NCBI GenBank assembly: GCA_026261815.1
Contig: JAMPIT010000484.1
Span: forward strand, 9,336,501 to 9,400,500
DNA length: 64,000 nucleotides
Direction of reading: 5' to 3'
DNA from: Monarcha castaneiventris obscurior
Taxonomy: Eukaryota > Chordata > Aves > Passeriformes > Monarchidae
Under the pieces are notes generated by a model. It was not told the origin of the DNA. It ran no database searches and saw only the letters and a list, made by a program, of their open reading frames with translations. Of the stretch, positions 49,141 through 62,200 are shown piece after piece; the stretch's first letter is position 1; every line of letters starts with the position of its first letter. The translations under genes and the position numbers were made by a program.

Positions 49141-50914
49141 CTCAGTGCAAGCAGCTGGGGCTCCTTGCAGGGCCCAGGGCAGGGTCCCCAGTGGCTTGTG
49201 GGGGCCCTGGCAGGGCTGGACCCAGGCACTGGGCAAGGCCAGGGAGCAGGGCGAGTGGGCGCAGGGAGCAGAGTGGGATCACGGTCCTGGGATGGGGCCG
49301 CGGAGCGTGGAGGCTGCTGGGGGATGGCAGTGAAGGGCTCTGCAGGACCCAGCAGACCTCACCAGGCACCAAGGGCTGGCTGGAGCAGGTAAGTGGTGCC
49401 CTGAGGCCCTGCGGGGTGGCGGTGGGGGATGGAGCTGTGCCAAAACACCATCTGGGAGCCAAAGTCACCCGGGATGGAGTGGGTGCCAGCACTCCTGCCA
49501 GTGCCCTCTGCCAGCGATGAGCCCAGCGGTGCCCACATCCCTCCAACAGCTGCCCCCCAGAACGAGGTCAACAGGAACCCACTGTGCCTGGCAGCGCCCG
49601 GGTCTTGCCAGCTTGCGAGTGCTGTTGCCAGCTGAATTGGAAAAACAAACCAAGAAAATCAGTGGAGAAAGGAATACAGTAGCTGTAATATATATGTATT
49701 TTAGTACAAAGTTTGATACAGTGTTTCACAAAACCTTATTGAAAAATATAATTCAAACCAGACAAGCTTGGAGCCCTGTGGTGTGGGGAGAGTTGGGATG
49801 GGTTCTTCCCGGCCATCACCAAAGGAGGTGGTCTGCAAGGAGGCCCTGTGAGTGTCTGAGCTGTGGTGGGGAGCCTCCACCCACATAGGCTGGCACACAA
49901 AGAAGGGCTCTGGCCAGATTAAGTCCCCAGAGAAAGGGTCTGTCCCACTTCATGGCAAAGCAGGGGGTGGGGCAGGGATCCCACCCATCCTTAGGAGCCT
50001 TTGAACCCATCCCTTCCACCTGTGCGTGATGAGTGGCCTGTCAGCTTATTGACTAACACAGGCCAATAGGATCCTCCTGAAATTCATCAAATTCCAGTGT
50101 CTTGATGGAAGAAAACCTACTTACATGGCCGGTCAGTCCAGTGGCATGTTCTGGTAGAGGAGTGGGGAGAGCGTTCCAAGCTGTGTGAGGGCAGCATGGA
50201 GAGCTCTGGGAGCTGCAGGGAGCTTCTGCCAGCTCTGGCTCCCCCGGTGTTGGACGTGCTCGCAGCCCGGGTGAGCCCCGCACATGTGGATGGCAGAAGA
50301 GGCTGAGAAGGGCGGGTTTGGTGCTACCCACAGTTGCTTTCAGGGAAGGAGATGAAACCACTCTTTTGGGGGATGCAAAAGGACAGAACGAGCTATAACA
50401 GATGCTGTCCCACAAAGTGTCAGGGGGAAGGAATATTCTCATGGTGAGGGTGGTTGAACACCAGGAGCCATGGGCACCTCAGAGCAGCACTTGCAGACAC
50501 ACCGGCAGGCCCCACACCAGGCTCAGCCCACGTCAGGCTTCCTAAGGAAAAGGCAAACAGTATGAAAACCCTGGATACTGGGGCTCTGGCACACCAGAAA
50601 CCAGGTTTTAAAATGGGTGCAGTCACGCAGGGGACATCTTCCACATCCATCTCCTCCCCAAATGAGCTTGGGCAAGAACAGCAGCAGCAACACAGCCAAA
50701 AATCTCACAACCCGAGCCAGAAGGCTGGGGAATTTCCTCAGGAACAGCAGCTCCCAGCTTCACCTGGCAGAAGGCAGAAGGGAGGTCTGCAAGGCTGCTC
50801 CTGCAAGGATTTGCTTACCCTGCAGGGGACAGGGAAGAGAGACTTACATGGCCTCACCCCCTTGCCTTATGTCCCGGGCACCAGCGCTCACGGTTAAGAA
50901 ATGCAACAATACTA
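49141..50914. other. Convergent intergenic region between LHFPL4 and SETD5
   Basis: 1.8 kb between the two poly(A) sites. It contains one decayed LINE fragment (about 49655-49765). No gene was recognised. Confidence 0.75.
49655..49765 (+). mobile_element. Decayed non-LTR retrotransposon reverse-transcriptase fragment
   Basis: The plus strand reads VAVIYMYFSTKFDTVFHKTL, which aligns with the RT motif VxVVYLDFSKAFDTVSHxxL of CR1/L2-type LINEs. The catalytic-region aspartate and several positions are altered, so it is an inactive fossil. The AT-rich composition differs from the GC-rich flanks. Confidence 0.7.
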
Positions 50915-50932
50915 GTTTTCAAGTTAAGTATT

Positions 50933-50938
50933 TTTATT
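50933..50938 (-). terminator. SETD5 poly(A) signal (AATAAA)
   Basis: AATAAA on the minus strand, followed by a GT-containing stretch (GTATTGTTG). It is the first strong signal on that strand after the SETD5 stop, and lies before the LHFPL4 poly(A) site is reached. Confidence 0.7.
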
Positions 50939-52318
50939 ATCAAAATTATTACATCTCTTGTGAAAGTTCAAATGTTACAGCATGGTGTAAAAACTCCACT
51001 AGAGTAAGAAGCTACAGCCCCCACATTCCTAGAGCTTTCCAGGGTCCCTCCCTCCTGCCCCCCTGCTGTGCCCGAAGATGCTGGAGCCTCTGGGCAGGGC
51101 CTCCCTGGCCCCCTCCCACCACTTGGCAGGGCAGAGCCCGCCTGCCCCGTGCTGCTCAGAGCACGAAAGGGGAGGCTGCACCTCCAGGGCTAAGCCAAGT
51201 GAAGTTTACACCTATTTTATACAGTATACAGACACCCAACTGCGGGGTGACAAGTTCCATCCCAACACGCTCACAGCCAGACAGTGTGAGAAAGTTACTC
51301 TTTGTTTCAATATTTTAAAAGTCTCCCCTAGGCTGAACAAACACCTGATTTCAATTGTGAATTAGAGAAATCTGTAACAGTCCTAAAAAAAGAGGAAGAA
51401 GACTGTGCATCTGCAAGGAGAGGGGAGACAGACTCACAGCATTATGTTATCCAAGAGAAAGGAGAAGTTCCACTGCAGCACCAGGGATGACACCTGTCAT
51501 ATATTAGCTAACCTACTATGGTTATAACTGAATATAAAATTAGATAAATAAAAACACGCCCGATATTACAGTAAACAAGTGAGAAAGAAGCTGGCAATTG
51601 TATGGAATTGAACACACAGCGCACTGTGTCTGGGCTGGCTCTCCTGCCACGCTCGGAGGGTGACAGCAGCTGGGAAAGACCCCACATAGCACTGCCTGGA
51701 GTACCTCTGGCTCGGCACAGACCGGGGCGCCCACCCATCACCCCACCACTGCCCCTTGCAGCCCCCCTGCTCCTCTGCCTGCAGCATCACTTGACTGATC
51801 AGGCCCTGGCCATCCCCTGTGCGTTGCGCACCAGCAGCCAGAGAGCCCCCGGCGCAGCAGCACGTGGCAGCACGGCCCCAGCCATGCTCCTGTTCACAGA
51901 TTCCTTAAGCGACCTTAAGCACTCATTCACGACAGACCTGCAGTGAAGCAGCACACGACAGCGCACCCCGGATCCCCTGCAGCCACAGGCACACGCTCCA
52001 ACCCCCTCCCGTGCTGTTCGCATTTGCAGAGACTCTGTGCTCCTGGAAAAAGCTCCAATGGCGGCAGTGGCGACCCAGGCCCAAAGGCAGCCGTGTGCGC
52101 TCGTCTGCTTGTGACTGGAATGATCATAACGGATTAAAGCCCTCCCCAGAATGCACTGAGAACCTGACCTATAAAGAGATTGGAGTTAACTTCCCCCAAC
52201 ATTTCTTTTAAACTGCTTTTGAATTCAGAACTGTGTCCGTGCTGCATGAATGACTGTGGCCATGGGCACGGACCAGAGACAGAGGCTGTGCCACAGTCAT
52301 TGCACTTGAACCATTTGC

Positions 52319-52382
52319 TTTTTTTTCTTTTTTTTTTTCTTTTTTTTTTTTCCTTTTTTTTTGTTTGTTTGTTTTTGTTTTT
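52319..52382 (-). repeat. A-rich low-complexity tract in the SETD5 3' UTR
   Basis: The plus strand is almost pure T with scattered C and G, ending in (TTTG)n; in the SETD5 mRNA this is an A-rich run with AAAC units. It may be an old retroposon tail or a simple repeat. Confidence 0.9.
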
Positions 52383-52625
52383 GCAATGTACCCACATGTC
52401 AGGGAACTGCTTTGCTACAGTCTCTGCCTCAGAGAAATCTGTGTTCTCCTACTAGGCCAGAGGCCAATACTGCTCACAAATCTCACCCGTGCATTTCAGA
52501 CCTCAGCCTCTGATCCCTGGCACCCCAGCGTCAGGTGCAAGCTCCCAACACCGGCCCAGGAGCCACTTCCAGAGGTGACTGGAAGGAGCTATGGGCAGTT
52601 TTGTCCTCCTGAAGTCCAGGCAGCC

Positions 52626-53225
52626 CTAGGAAAGTCCTGTTTGAGTCTTTACTCCAGAACCTTGAAGCTGCTGCAGTCTGTACTGATGGACACTGCTTCC
52701 CCCACGGTGTGGATAGTGTTGTGCATTGGAAATCACTGCGCCTCGGGAGCCCTGGTAGAGAACAGACTGCCCAGAGTTCGGCAGGCTGATAGTCCGCAAG
52801 TCTGACTGTAGTGACCGAGCACTTTGGGGAGTGGAGGAAGAGCCCGACACGCCTGTGCAGGGCTGGGAGCCCGACTCGGAAGAAAGAGAGTCCACAGCTG
52901 TCTGCTGTGCTGGGCTGGCAGCTGCAGGGCAGCTCTTCCTCAGGAGGCTGCTGCTGATGCTGCCAGAGTGCTGCTGGCTGCTGAAATACCCCGAATTCCC
53001 TGCAAACAGGGCAGAGGAGTCTGTGGAGACCGAGTGGGCAGGGCTGGAATATGAGGTGGAGGAGAGGGATATTTCCGAGGAACCATGGGAGAGGCTGTGT
53101 CCTGTCCTCTGTGCTGCTGCTCGGTAGCTGTATCCAGGAGACGGTGCGAGGTGCCCTCTGTAAGGGGAGGAGCTCTGCTGGAGCAGGGTCTGTGATTCTG
53201 CCTGGGGACTGTCAGACTGCAGCAG
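52626..53225 (-). CDS. SETD5: SETD5 terminal coding exon
   Basis: A 600-nt exon from the acceptor GTTCAG| at 53226 to the TAG at 52626-52628, 199 residues plus stop. It opens [19 protein letters not shown] and is dominated by Ser, Gly, Gln and Pro. An alternative acceptor 9 nt downstream (GCTGCAG) would drop three residues. Confidence 0.95.
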   Translation of the reverse strand: MLQSDSPQAESQTLLQQSSSPYRGHLAPSPGYSYRAAAQRTGHSLSHGSSEISLSSTSYSSPAHSVSTDSSALFAGNSGYFSSQQHSGSISSSLLRKSCPAAASPAQQTAVDSLSSESGSQPCTGVSGSSSTPQSARSLQSDLRTISLPNSGQSVLYQGSRGAVISNAQHYPHRGGSSVHQYRLQQLQGSGVKTQTGLS

Positions 53226-56200
53226 CTGAACGAGGCATGGGGAAAAAAAGGAAAAGGCACGTCAGGCTGAGTTCCCCATTTCCCATCTGCTTCTCATCCA
53301 AAGGTGCTTAGTGCAGCACTGTGAACAGTGGCAGCCAAGCACTATTTCCCCCCTTTATCTCCTTATAAAAGCTTTATTTCAGAATGGGCAGGTAAGATAG
53401 GAAAGCATTTACCTGGTAGCTGTATCGAGAAGGACTGTAAACTGCTGGTCCTTTGTGGGCTTCCGGAGTATCTCCTTCTGCTGCATCTGCAACGTACAGG
53501 CAAGATGTTAAATCTCACCCCCACAGACCGAGGCCATAGCAGCTCCCACTGAAATGACAACACACAGTCCAGTCCCCCAGACACCAGCACTTCAGAAACT
53601 GAAGAAACCCAGCAAAAGACAATTGGGAAACCTTAATGTGTCAACAGCCACATGTGTAAGAATGGCTGCTCCCCTCATACTAGTGTGCTCTGGTTTATCA
53701 CAAAGCCCACCTGCCTTGGACCAGCCTGTCTGAATGACCACACCTGGAGATAATGCACACACAGCCAGGGCTCCCCTTTCCAGTAGGATAGGAGAGGTAG
53801 AAGATGGTTTCTAAGGTCTCGGCAATTTCTCACTCAGCTGTGGTTACAGGAATCGACACTGGATACAGTTTCAGCTCAGGAGACAAAACTGCCCTTCTTA
53901 GAGGGCTGTCAGCAGGATCTTGTCAGCAGGTTTTCCTCAGAGGCAGATCCAGATGCTTCCAAAGACAGACATCCCATGCTGCCATTTTGGGGACTATTGT
54001 TTACAAGCCAACTGACCTGCTACAAACAGAGATACTCTTAGACTTCAGAAATGCCTGTTTTTGTAACAGGCCAAGATGATGAAAATGCTTTGAGGTTTGA
54101 AGGGCACACAGCACACACTGATCCACCTCAGATATGTGAAAGACCAAGAGGAATAAAATGCTTCCTGACAGAGTAAGCCTTTCTTGCACTTCAAGGGGGG
54201 TGAGCTTCTTGTCCTACCATATCACTGAACTTGACCTGAGGTAGGCAAGAAGGACTTACTGCAGTGACCCAGCCACTGTGCCAACTGTGTGCTTCAGCTG
54301 CTACCCCTTTAACCATGGCTGGTGATCCTGCTTTCTGCAGGAGGGGTGAAGCTGCTGGGACAAGATGATTTCACATCAGAGCTCTGCTGCAGACTAATGA
54401 GACAGAATTGTTTATCTGCAGCATCTCAGGGATTCTCAGCAGCCACACTTGCAATGCCTTGGTCAAACAGTGCTGGTATTATGGCATTTTTATGACAGAT
54501 GTGTCTCTGTCATGAAACAGGACATGCTGCCTCAGTCTGCTCTGTACTTCTGCCAGACAAGTCTGGCTTTCCCCCAGCTGCACTGGCACAAGCATCAGTG
54601 CCAGCAGTGCCCGTGGTTCTGCTGCCATTGTCCTCTCTGTGCTACACCCCAGTGCTGGCTTAGCTAACAGGGATCTGGATGTAGCTCGTCTGTTCTTGAC
54701 GCTCAGAAATTCCCTCAGGGCACAGGCCTGCACAGAGACCAAGGCCTGAAGCTTCCAGCCTGTGTCCCGTGACACCTTCCATTTCTGAAATGACATCGAT
54801 GCAGCAAGTGGCTGTTTGGTGACATTCCAAGTACTGTAGAATGGCAAAATTCAGAAGTTTGCGGCATTCAGAAGTTTTGTTTGAAAGTCATGCACAAAAG
54901 AGATTATTCAATCCAGGAGATCGTTGTGATTAACAGAAGTTGAGTATGAGAATCAGAAGAAATCTAAAGATTTCTGGAAGAGACTGTTTCTTAAAAGGCT
55001 GGGCACACCAGTAGGGCTGCACAGTTTACTGGCAGTGCCTGTTCCCAGAAAGAAACCATGACAAGTTAAAGACCACTGAAAGACTAAATTACAAAGGGTA
55101 AATAAACTTGAATTTGCTTTATGTAAACTTAAAAGCTAGAGCCAACATTTCCCTCCCCCATTCTCAATACCTGCAGAAGGGAAGGACATGAATAACTGCT
55201 TTTTTTGGCTGTACTGGCCTGTGTCAACATAAAGCATATATGAAGTGACAGGTTTTGCTGAGAGCAGCTGCAGTTCTCAGAAGCATGCAATGCACACAAA
55301 TTCCATTTCACTGCTACACGCCTCATCAGCAAACCCTCCAACTTTGGGATTTTTTAGTTCCTGTTAATATTTTCTGTTACAACATCAAGTGAAAATGTGC
55401 ATCTTCACAACTCCTCCAGGTGCTACCAGGAACAGCAGGGACTCAGCCACCCATTTGTTTCACTAAGAAGCAGAGCAGCAACTGGGGGAGGGGAGGTGGC
55501 TCAAAGAATCTAAACAAGAATCTAAACAAGCTGCTGAAGGAATTGCCAGAGCAAGCAAAAGAAGAAAAAACGTACTTTGCTGTGCTAGGATGAAGGAGAC
55601 AAAATTACTTTTGTCAGCTGCAACATTAGGTTTTCACAACTCAGAATGGGATGGGGTTTATGTAACAAGAAATAATTCATCACTGCAGATGAAAGTTTAA
55701 CTCCATCCTAATTCTTGCATGACACTGAAGAGCCAGAGCTGTATGGGTTACATTGGGCAAGGGCCTGTTCCAAGAGCCTGGATTTTGCCTACCCTTCTAA
55801 AAAATAACCAGGAAAGCCACTTCCACTGGTATGGGAAAGACAGGGAAAAGACTCCCAATGGGGTCCCATGAAACTGTGACATATTTGATAGGGAAGAGGA
55901 CTTCCCCTCAAGACTAGATGAAGAAAAAGCACTGAAAAAATGCACTCAGGTGTACAAAACCAGGAGAACTCCGAATGAGAAGTCAATTTTCAAAGCTGGT
56001 CTCAAACACACCTTACTGCAATTGGGGAAAAGTCTGATTTGGAATGAAGGAAATACATGCCCTAAAATGCTCAGAAACAAGGTAATACACTTGTCTGAAT
56101 GTTCACCCAATGAGCATTAAATGATAGCTCTTTCAGAGCATAGGAGGTGCTAACCCATCTGTCCCACGATAAAGAAGCTGTCCCTGTCAGAGTCAAGGTG

Positions 56201-59200
56201 CAGGCAGTCTTGAATTCAATCCCTGGAAAAATCCAGAGGTCTTCCTGGTCTAACAGAGGAGGGATACAGGCTCAAGCAATATCTGAATAACAGTAAAGTA
56301 TGGTTTGCAGAAGGCAGCTTTGATAATGTTAAAGATAAAGGTACAACTAGCCAACTTCACAGACAAGTTGGCAAAGTTATCCAAGCACATCATTTCCCAC
56401 CAACCAAAAGTCCCAAAGTTTCACCATCCTACCTGCATCTCTCTCAAGAGCACTGTCCCGGGTAGGGGAGGATTCATGTCTCTGGGACACCTTTGCACCG
56501 CTCCGCAGCACCTTCTCCAGCATCCCCCGGCCCTCCCGCAGCCTCTCCACCGACGTCGGGACCATCCTGCAACAAAACCCCACCAACAGCTGAGGATTGC
56601 TGGGACACAGCTGAGAGCAACATGACCAATGCACAGGGGTTCAGAGACCACCAGCTCTTTAGACAGATGAGGAACAAACTTCTCAACTGCTTTTGCCATG
56701 TAAAAAACCTCCAGTGGGATTTCAGACTGCTGATCCCTGGCTATCATGATGCCACTGCCCTCAGAACACCCAGCCTTTCATCAAAAACATGGTATAAGCA
56801 TTCAGTTCAGTAAATCACCTGGTTACAGAAAAATTGTTTTGAGATTCAACACCATTTTGAAAATCCTGGTATTGGCTTAAGATTAACTGCAGTTATTTTG
56901 CATAATTACTTTCATTCAAACTAAGAAGAAGCAAGCTCAATACCTTTATGATAATATGTGCCAAGGCAACATAGTTGGATACTGCAATATTCCTGAGCAG
57001 AGCTAGCTGGCCCCTTCTGCCCACAAATGCCACTTTGTCCAGTTTATTTTGTATAATGTCTGTGAAATGTCTCCACTCAAGATTAGTGCTAGATATTGCT
57101 CTATTTTATAAGTGTCTTGTCCAAGGGTGAAAAAGAGGTGAAGTGGCTTTCCTAAAGCCAAACCGTTGAAGAAAAACAGAGCTACAGACAAACCCCAGAC
57201 CCCTGGGTCAACATTCCACCTACCACGCACAGGACTATCAAAATCTCTTTGGAAATACGTCTTTTAACCTATAGACAGCATCACCATGACCAGGGATTAC
57301 AATGCCTTTACTCTGGGCACTGAAGAATTTGTGCCTTAAAAATGTCTGAATTTAAATATTTAGATTATATTAAATGCACTGCATACCATGCAAGCATGCA
57401 GCTTAACAGCATATTAACTGATTGCTGTATTTATTTTTTTTCAAGATATATTGAAAACTGTGCTTTACATTAGGGTTTTTTTATTATTTTGTTTGCTTGG
57501 AGACTTGTTTTCTGGAAGGCTGGGTTTACTGAGCAGCAGCACATCTGTTTACATTGTGATGGCTTTATCCTGGCAACTGAAATAGACAAATCCTTTTTTT
57601 TTAATGAAAGCTATTGTCAATTATTGTAGAACTCAGCAAAAATCTGGAAAAGTCTACAAATTAAGGCATGGAATTTTAGTTCCCACCAATTTCTTCTGTT
57701 CCTAATATGATTGTGAATGTCTGGAAATGTATCTGATTTGTAAGCAGAGTGAAAGATTAAACTGGGTCACTTCAGCTCAGTAACGGGTTCTAATATATTT
57801 TTTAAAAGTAGAAGGTGAGTGTACGTTTGTCAGCTGTGCCCATTAAAACACAGAAACCCAAGAATTTTAAAGGCAGCAAATCTGTTTAATCCCATTTCAA
57901 AATGTATCAGCATGGTTTCAACTTTATATCCAGTGTCCCATGACAATAGGATCTTTATTCCCACTCAATACTTACTCCTGAAACCATGTGGGAAACTGAA
58001 GCCAGAGCAACACCTGCTGAGGGAGCAGCAGATGAAGCTCACAGAACAAAAGATGGTACCAAAGCAAGCATGCCACGCTGACACCTCATCCTGAAATAGT
58101 TTTAGTTCATTCAGCTGGTTGGCTGTTTTTCTGCTCTTTTACTGGCAGAAGGAAGGAGCACAGGAGGAGAACGACACGGGCTATTACCACTTTTATAGAA
58201 TATTTGAAAATAGAGTCATGATGATAAACTAATCATTAGCAGACTGCCTCAACTGTGGCTAGTCCCAGTATCTGGTAGACAAAAAACTGTCAGAGAGGTA
58301 AAACACAAATTGTTTCTATTAAACTCTGCTTGAAAAGTGATGAAAAAAGGAAGGAAACAGATTTATTACTCTTACAAATTCACCCAAGTGCTTTCAACAC
58401 AAACTTCATACTTCTCACTGCCCTCAGCACTGCTTTGCACCACTCTCCGTGCCACCCCCTGCCATTACCCGACCATGTATGCGGAGATCAGTATCAGGGA
58501 AGGGGGGTGTGTGTCTGTGTGTGCCTTTCTGCTGGTGGTGTGCACGACCTGACTCCAGAGCAGCAGAGCCAGTGCCCTACACAGCTCCAGTCAGCAGAAG
58601 CTCCCAGCCATCACTGGTACTATAATGCCACACTTGGCAATTCAGTGCACTACTTCATGTTTTGGACCAGGTTCAAATGTTTTTGAAGACCAGCCTTTTC
58701 CCTTATCAAACTTTCTCATGGTAACCATGATAAAGGTGGTTTGTCCATGCCTTAGGCACGCCACCGACCAGAGCCTGGTACATTATCAAAGCTGGAGTTG
58801 TTGCACAGTCCCTGCTTCTCAAATGCAAAGGCTGCAGAGGCCTGTGAGCTTTCCTTCAGAACAGGAGTGGACTTAATACCACTCATGTCCAAAAAGAGTG
58901 AAGGTTCAGCAAAAAAACAGACCTGAATTAGATTTTCACTGCCTGGGCAAGACCTTACAACCCAAGACCTCAAAAGGGAACCGGTGGAAGAGCAACAACT
59001 GTTTAACTTTGTACCTTTCAAGACAAATTTTTGATATCTAAACCAAGAACTAAAAGACAGGCTGAGAAGAGTGCTGGTATCCTTCACAGCTGTTTAGCAA
59101 TTATGAAAGAGAACAATACCAAGAGACCCAAATGAATCCATCTCACTGCATGTATTGTTATGGAAATGCCCCCTGGGGAGTTCGGTCCTTCCCTGTGGAG

Positions 59201-62200
59201 CAATCTCAGGCTTGCTTGGAAGGGTAACACTCACCACCTACTGCTGATGCTCTCCTGGGATTTACTGAGCGATGACGAGGAACTACAGCCCCTTGAGTCT
59301 GGTGGGCTGATGTCCTCTACGTGAGGCAGGGAGGGATGAGAAGGGGAGAAGCCACTTTGTGGGGAGGATGGAGTTCGTGCTGCGGAGCCTGACAGGCCGT
59401 TCCCGTCCGCATCAGTCCCAGAGCTGCTGCTGCCCTGCCGTGTGGGGGTCCCTGTGCCACGCCCAGAATCGCTGCCCTCCTTGGCCTCTTGTTTCCGCTT
59501 GCGGTACTCGAGGAGCGATACCTGAGTGAGAAAATAAAGCCAAGAGTCAGGGAATACAGAGGACTAGGTCAGGGGGAGCAACAGGCCCATGCATCGTCTA
59601 AAGACTCTTCTGGGTCTGCAGGTAAAACCTGAAAAGCATATTGGGATTATCAACTCTTGCTGGATCTGCAGGCACTCCAGAAAAGAGCTAAGTGGTGCAA
59701 ATTCAGACTGCCATGATCACCCACCTTTTACTTTTTATGACCAATACCTCAGCAGAAACATCCAGCTCGTTTGCTTCTCTAGCCACCTGGACTTTCACAT
59801 TACTTGAGGACATGCATATTCAAGCATCAAGCCTCTAAACCTCCCTCCTCTCAAAACATACGCTCTCTCTGGTTCATGACATTATGTAGTTTTTTTTCAA
59901 TATCTGTACATCCCCAAAACAGGTAATAACAGTCTTCTTCACAGAACTGGTATCTTCAGTGCCCAGTTCATCTGTACTAGTTCAGCCACATTAACACTAA
60001 AAGCTTGGTGAAGCCTTGCACAGAACTTTGTTTTGCTTAAAGCAGGTTCCCGCTATGGGGACATTGCAAACTTCCAGCACTACCACCGAAACAAACTGCT
60101 TGTAGCAAAGGTAGAATGTGTTTTGGGCAAAACAGTCTCAGATTTGCCAAAGACACCAACCAAGGATAAAGCAGCCTTGGAACACAAGGTCAGCAGAACC
60201 AAAAAGACACAAATATTTCCAGCTGAGCACTTACCTCTCAGCATGTCTTCCCTCAGAGTTATTATGAGGTATGGAGCCATAATGGACTCATAGAAGGCAG
60301 CTCTGCTGAAGAATTTATCAGCTATGACTCAATGCCCGTACAGAAGGCTTTATGATGCTAAAATATTGAACAGGGTATTTCCAAAAGTAACTCAACATAC
60401 GAAGGTTTTAAGATAAGTGTAGTTTTAAAAGAAAAACCAAAGAAAAAAAAATTCAAGAGACTCCAGAAATGGAAAGGAAATAAGATATTCCATCCAGCTG
60501 GACCCTTACACAAGTGATCTGAGTGACCACGCTTGCCATAAAAAAAGAAATCCAAGCACAGGAAAAGGCACTGATATTTGTCCCGTGAGTACCCAGTTTT
60601 GTCACAGCACCACCTTGATTTAATATTTTACCTCAGTTTTAGTCCCATGAGGGTCACTGGCCTGTTGTAAGAAACCAATATGTATTTGCTTTTGTTACAC
60701 TAGATACCTGTGTTTTTACTTTCAAAGCACCAAAATTTAAATAACCTTCATCTTACTTTCTTTGCAATGTTATGGAAATGTTCTAATATACAGCCTATGT
60801 TTTCTTTTGAAACATTAGACCCTCTTTGCTAGTATGGACCCTTTTCATCCTGATAAATAACACCTCCACCAGCTGTACTGTGTTATTGCTCTGGGTCTTG
60901 TCTCAGTTTAACAACTGCTGATGAAAGCTGCCAGCATCCTGCTCTCTTTTTTGTGATCCCAGAAGAGGTATTTTCACTGTAGTGTTTTTTTTACACTTCT
61001 CACATCAAAATCTTGCCTAAAGGGTAGCTCTCTCTCTTGTAACAACTGTTTTCACCCAGGCACTGGATGCCTGAATAACTCACCCAGACTCTCTTCGTTC
61101 TCCCTGTAAGTCTTTGCAGGAACCTGAGTGGGAACTGCAAACATCATGGCAATCCAAGAATTTCTTTTACAGGAGTACTTGCCTTCTTCCTTTGTGGCGG
61201 ATTCTGGGGAGCAGCTCTGGCGCCTTCACAAGCCCTCTCACCGCAGGGGGACATGGATCCATGCACTGTCTCTTTGAGCAGCCCTGACTCATGTCTGCTG
61301 AAATACCCTTCGGCAGGAGAGCTGCAGCAGCCTGCTTCTGAATTCACTGGCTTCCTCTCTCCCAAAGGAGGAGACCCCTGCAACAGCCCATCCACACGTG
61401 GCATAGCGTTCAATGGGGAGAAGGCATACATTAAATTAAACTCTGTCCGAAAAGCCTGATCAGAGCTTCGTAGCAGCATCTGTGCTTCCCCACTTTTCCC
61501 TGGGAAGTTCATCTCTGAAGTAGAGTTTATGGAGGATTGTGGAGCCACATCAGAGGATCCAAAGCTGAGCAGCGATGGCCGTTCCTGGCAGGTGTTTGCA
61601 CTGGAATCCAGGTACCCACCCTTCAAATCCAGGTCGGATCGGAGGCAGACCTGGAAAATCCGAGAAGGATACAGGACAGGGGTGGATAGTCAGCAAAAGG
61701 GTCAAGCAAGGGGAGGGAGAGAAATTTAAGTCAGAAAATCCTCTGTACAATGCTAGCTTCCTGCTTCCCTGTTCCTTTCTGATTACCCCTTTGGTTCTTT
61801 CCTGCACTGTTCTGCTCATTCCACAGGGGAATGCCTGAGACTAAACAATGATCAGTTGAGCTGTCCAATATGGGATGCCCCTTCCCCTTCAGCAGTCTTT
61901 CTGCAGCAAGAGGATAAGGCTCAACGCTATCCCCAGGCAGTTAATGAATTAAACCCAGCATTTTCAATTGCCTCATACATCCCCAAGTTGATGTTAACAC
62001 AGAGCAGTAGCCAGGAGAGAACAGAACAGATTTTCTGTCCTTCTGCTGTTTTATTAGCCAAGTTCTTGCCTGTCCCAAGTCATCCACTACTAACTTCCTA
62101 ACAATAAAATACCCAAGACCTCTAAGCCATTTGTTTTCACTCATTGTGAGCTTTTCAAATCTCTAACAATAGTACATTCATTTAATTTTTACTGCATTTT

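Larger units (their letters stand above)
50915..52625 (-). other. SETD5 3' UTR
   Basis: About 1.7 kb from the SETD5 stop codon to the poly(A) signal at 50933-50938. It contains a long A-rich tract (52319-52382 on this strand). Reading frames here are short and unlike any known protein. Confidence 0.75.

Noticed and set aside
51540..51555. AATAAA on the plus strand near 51546
   Set aside because: It is antisense inside the SETD5 3' UTR, well past the LHFPL4 poly(A) site at 49115.
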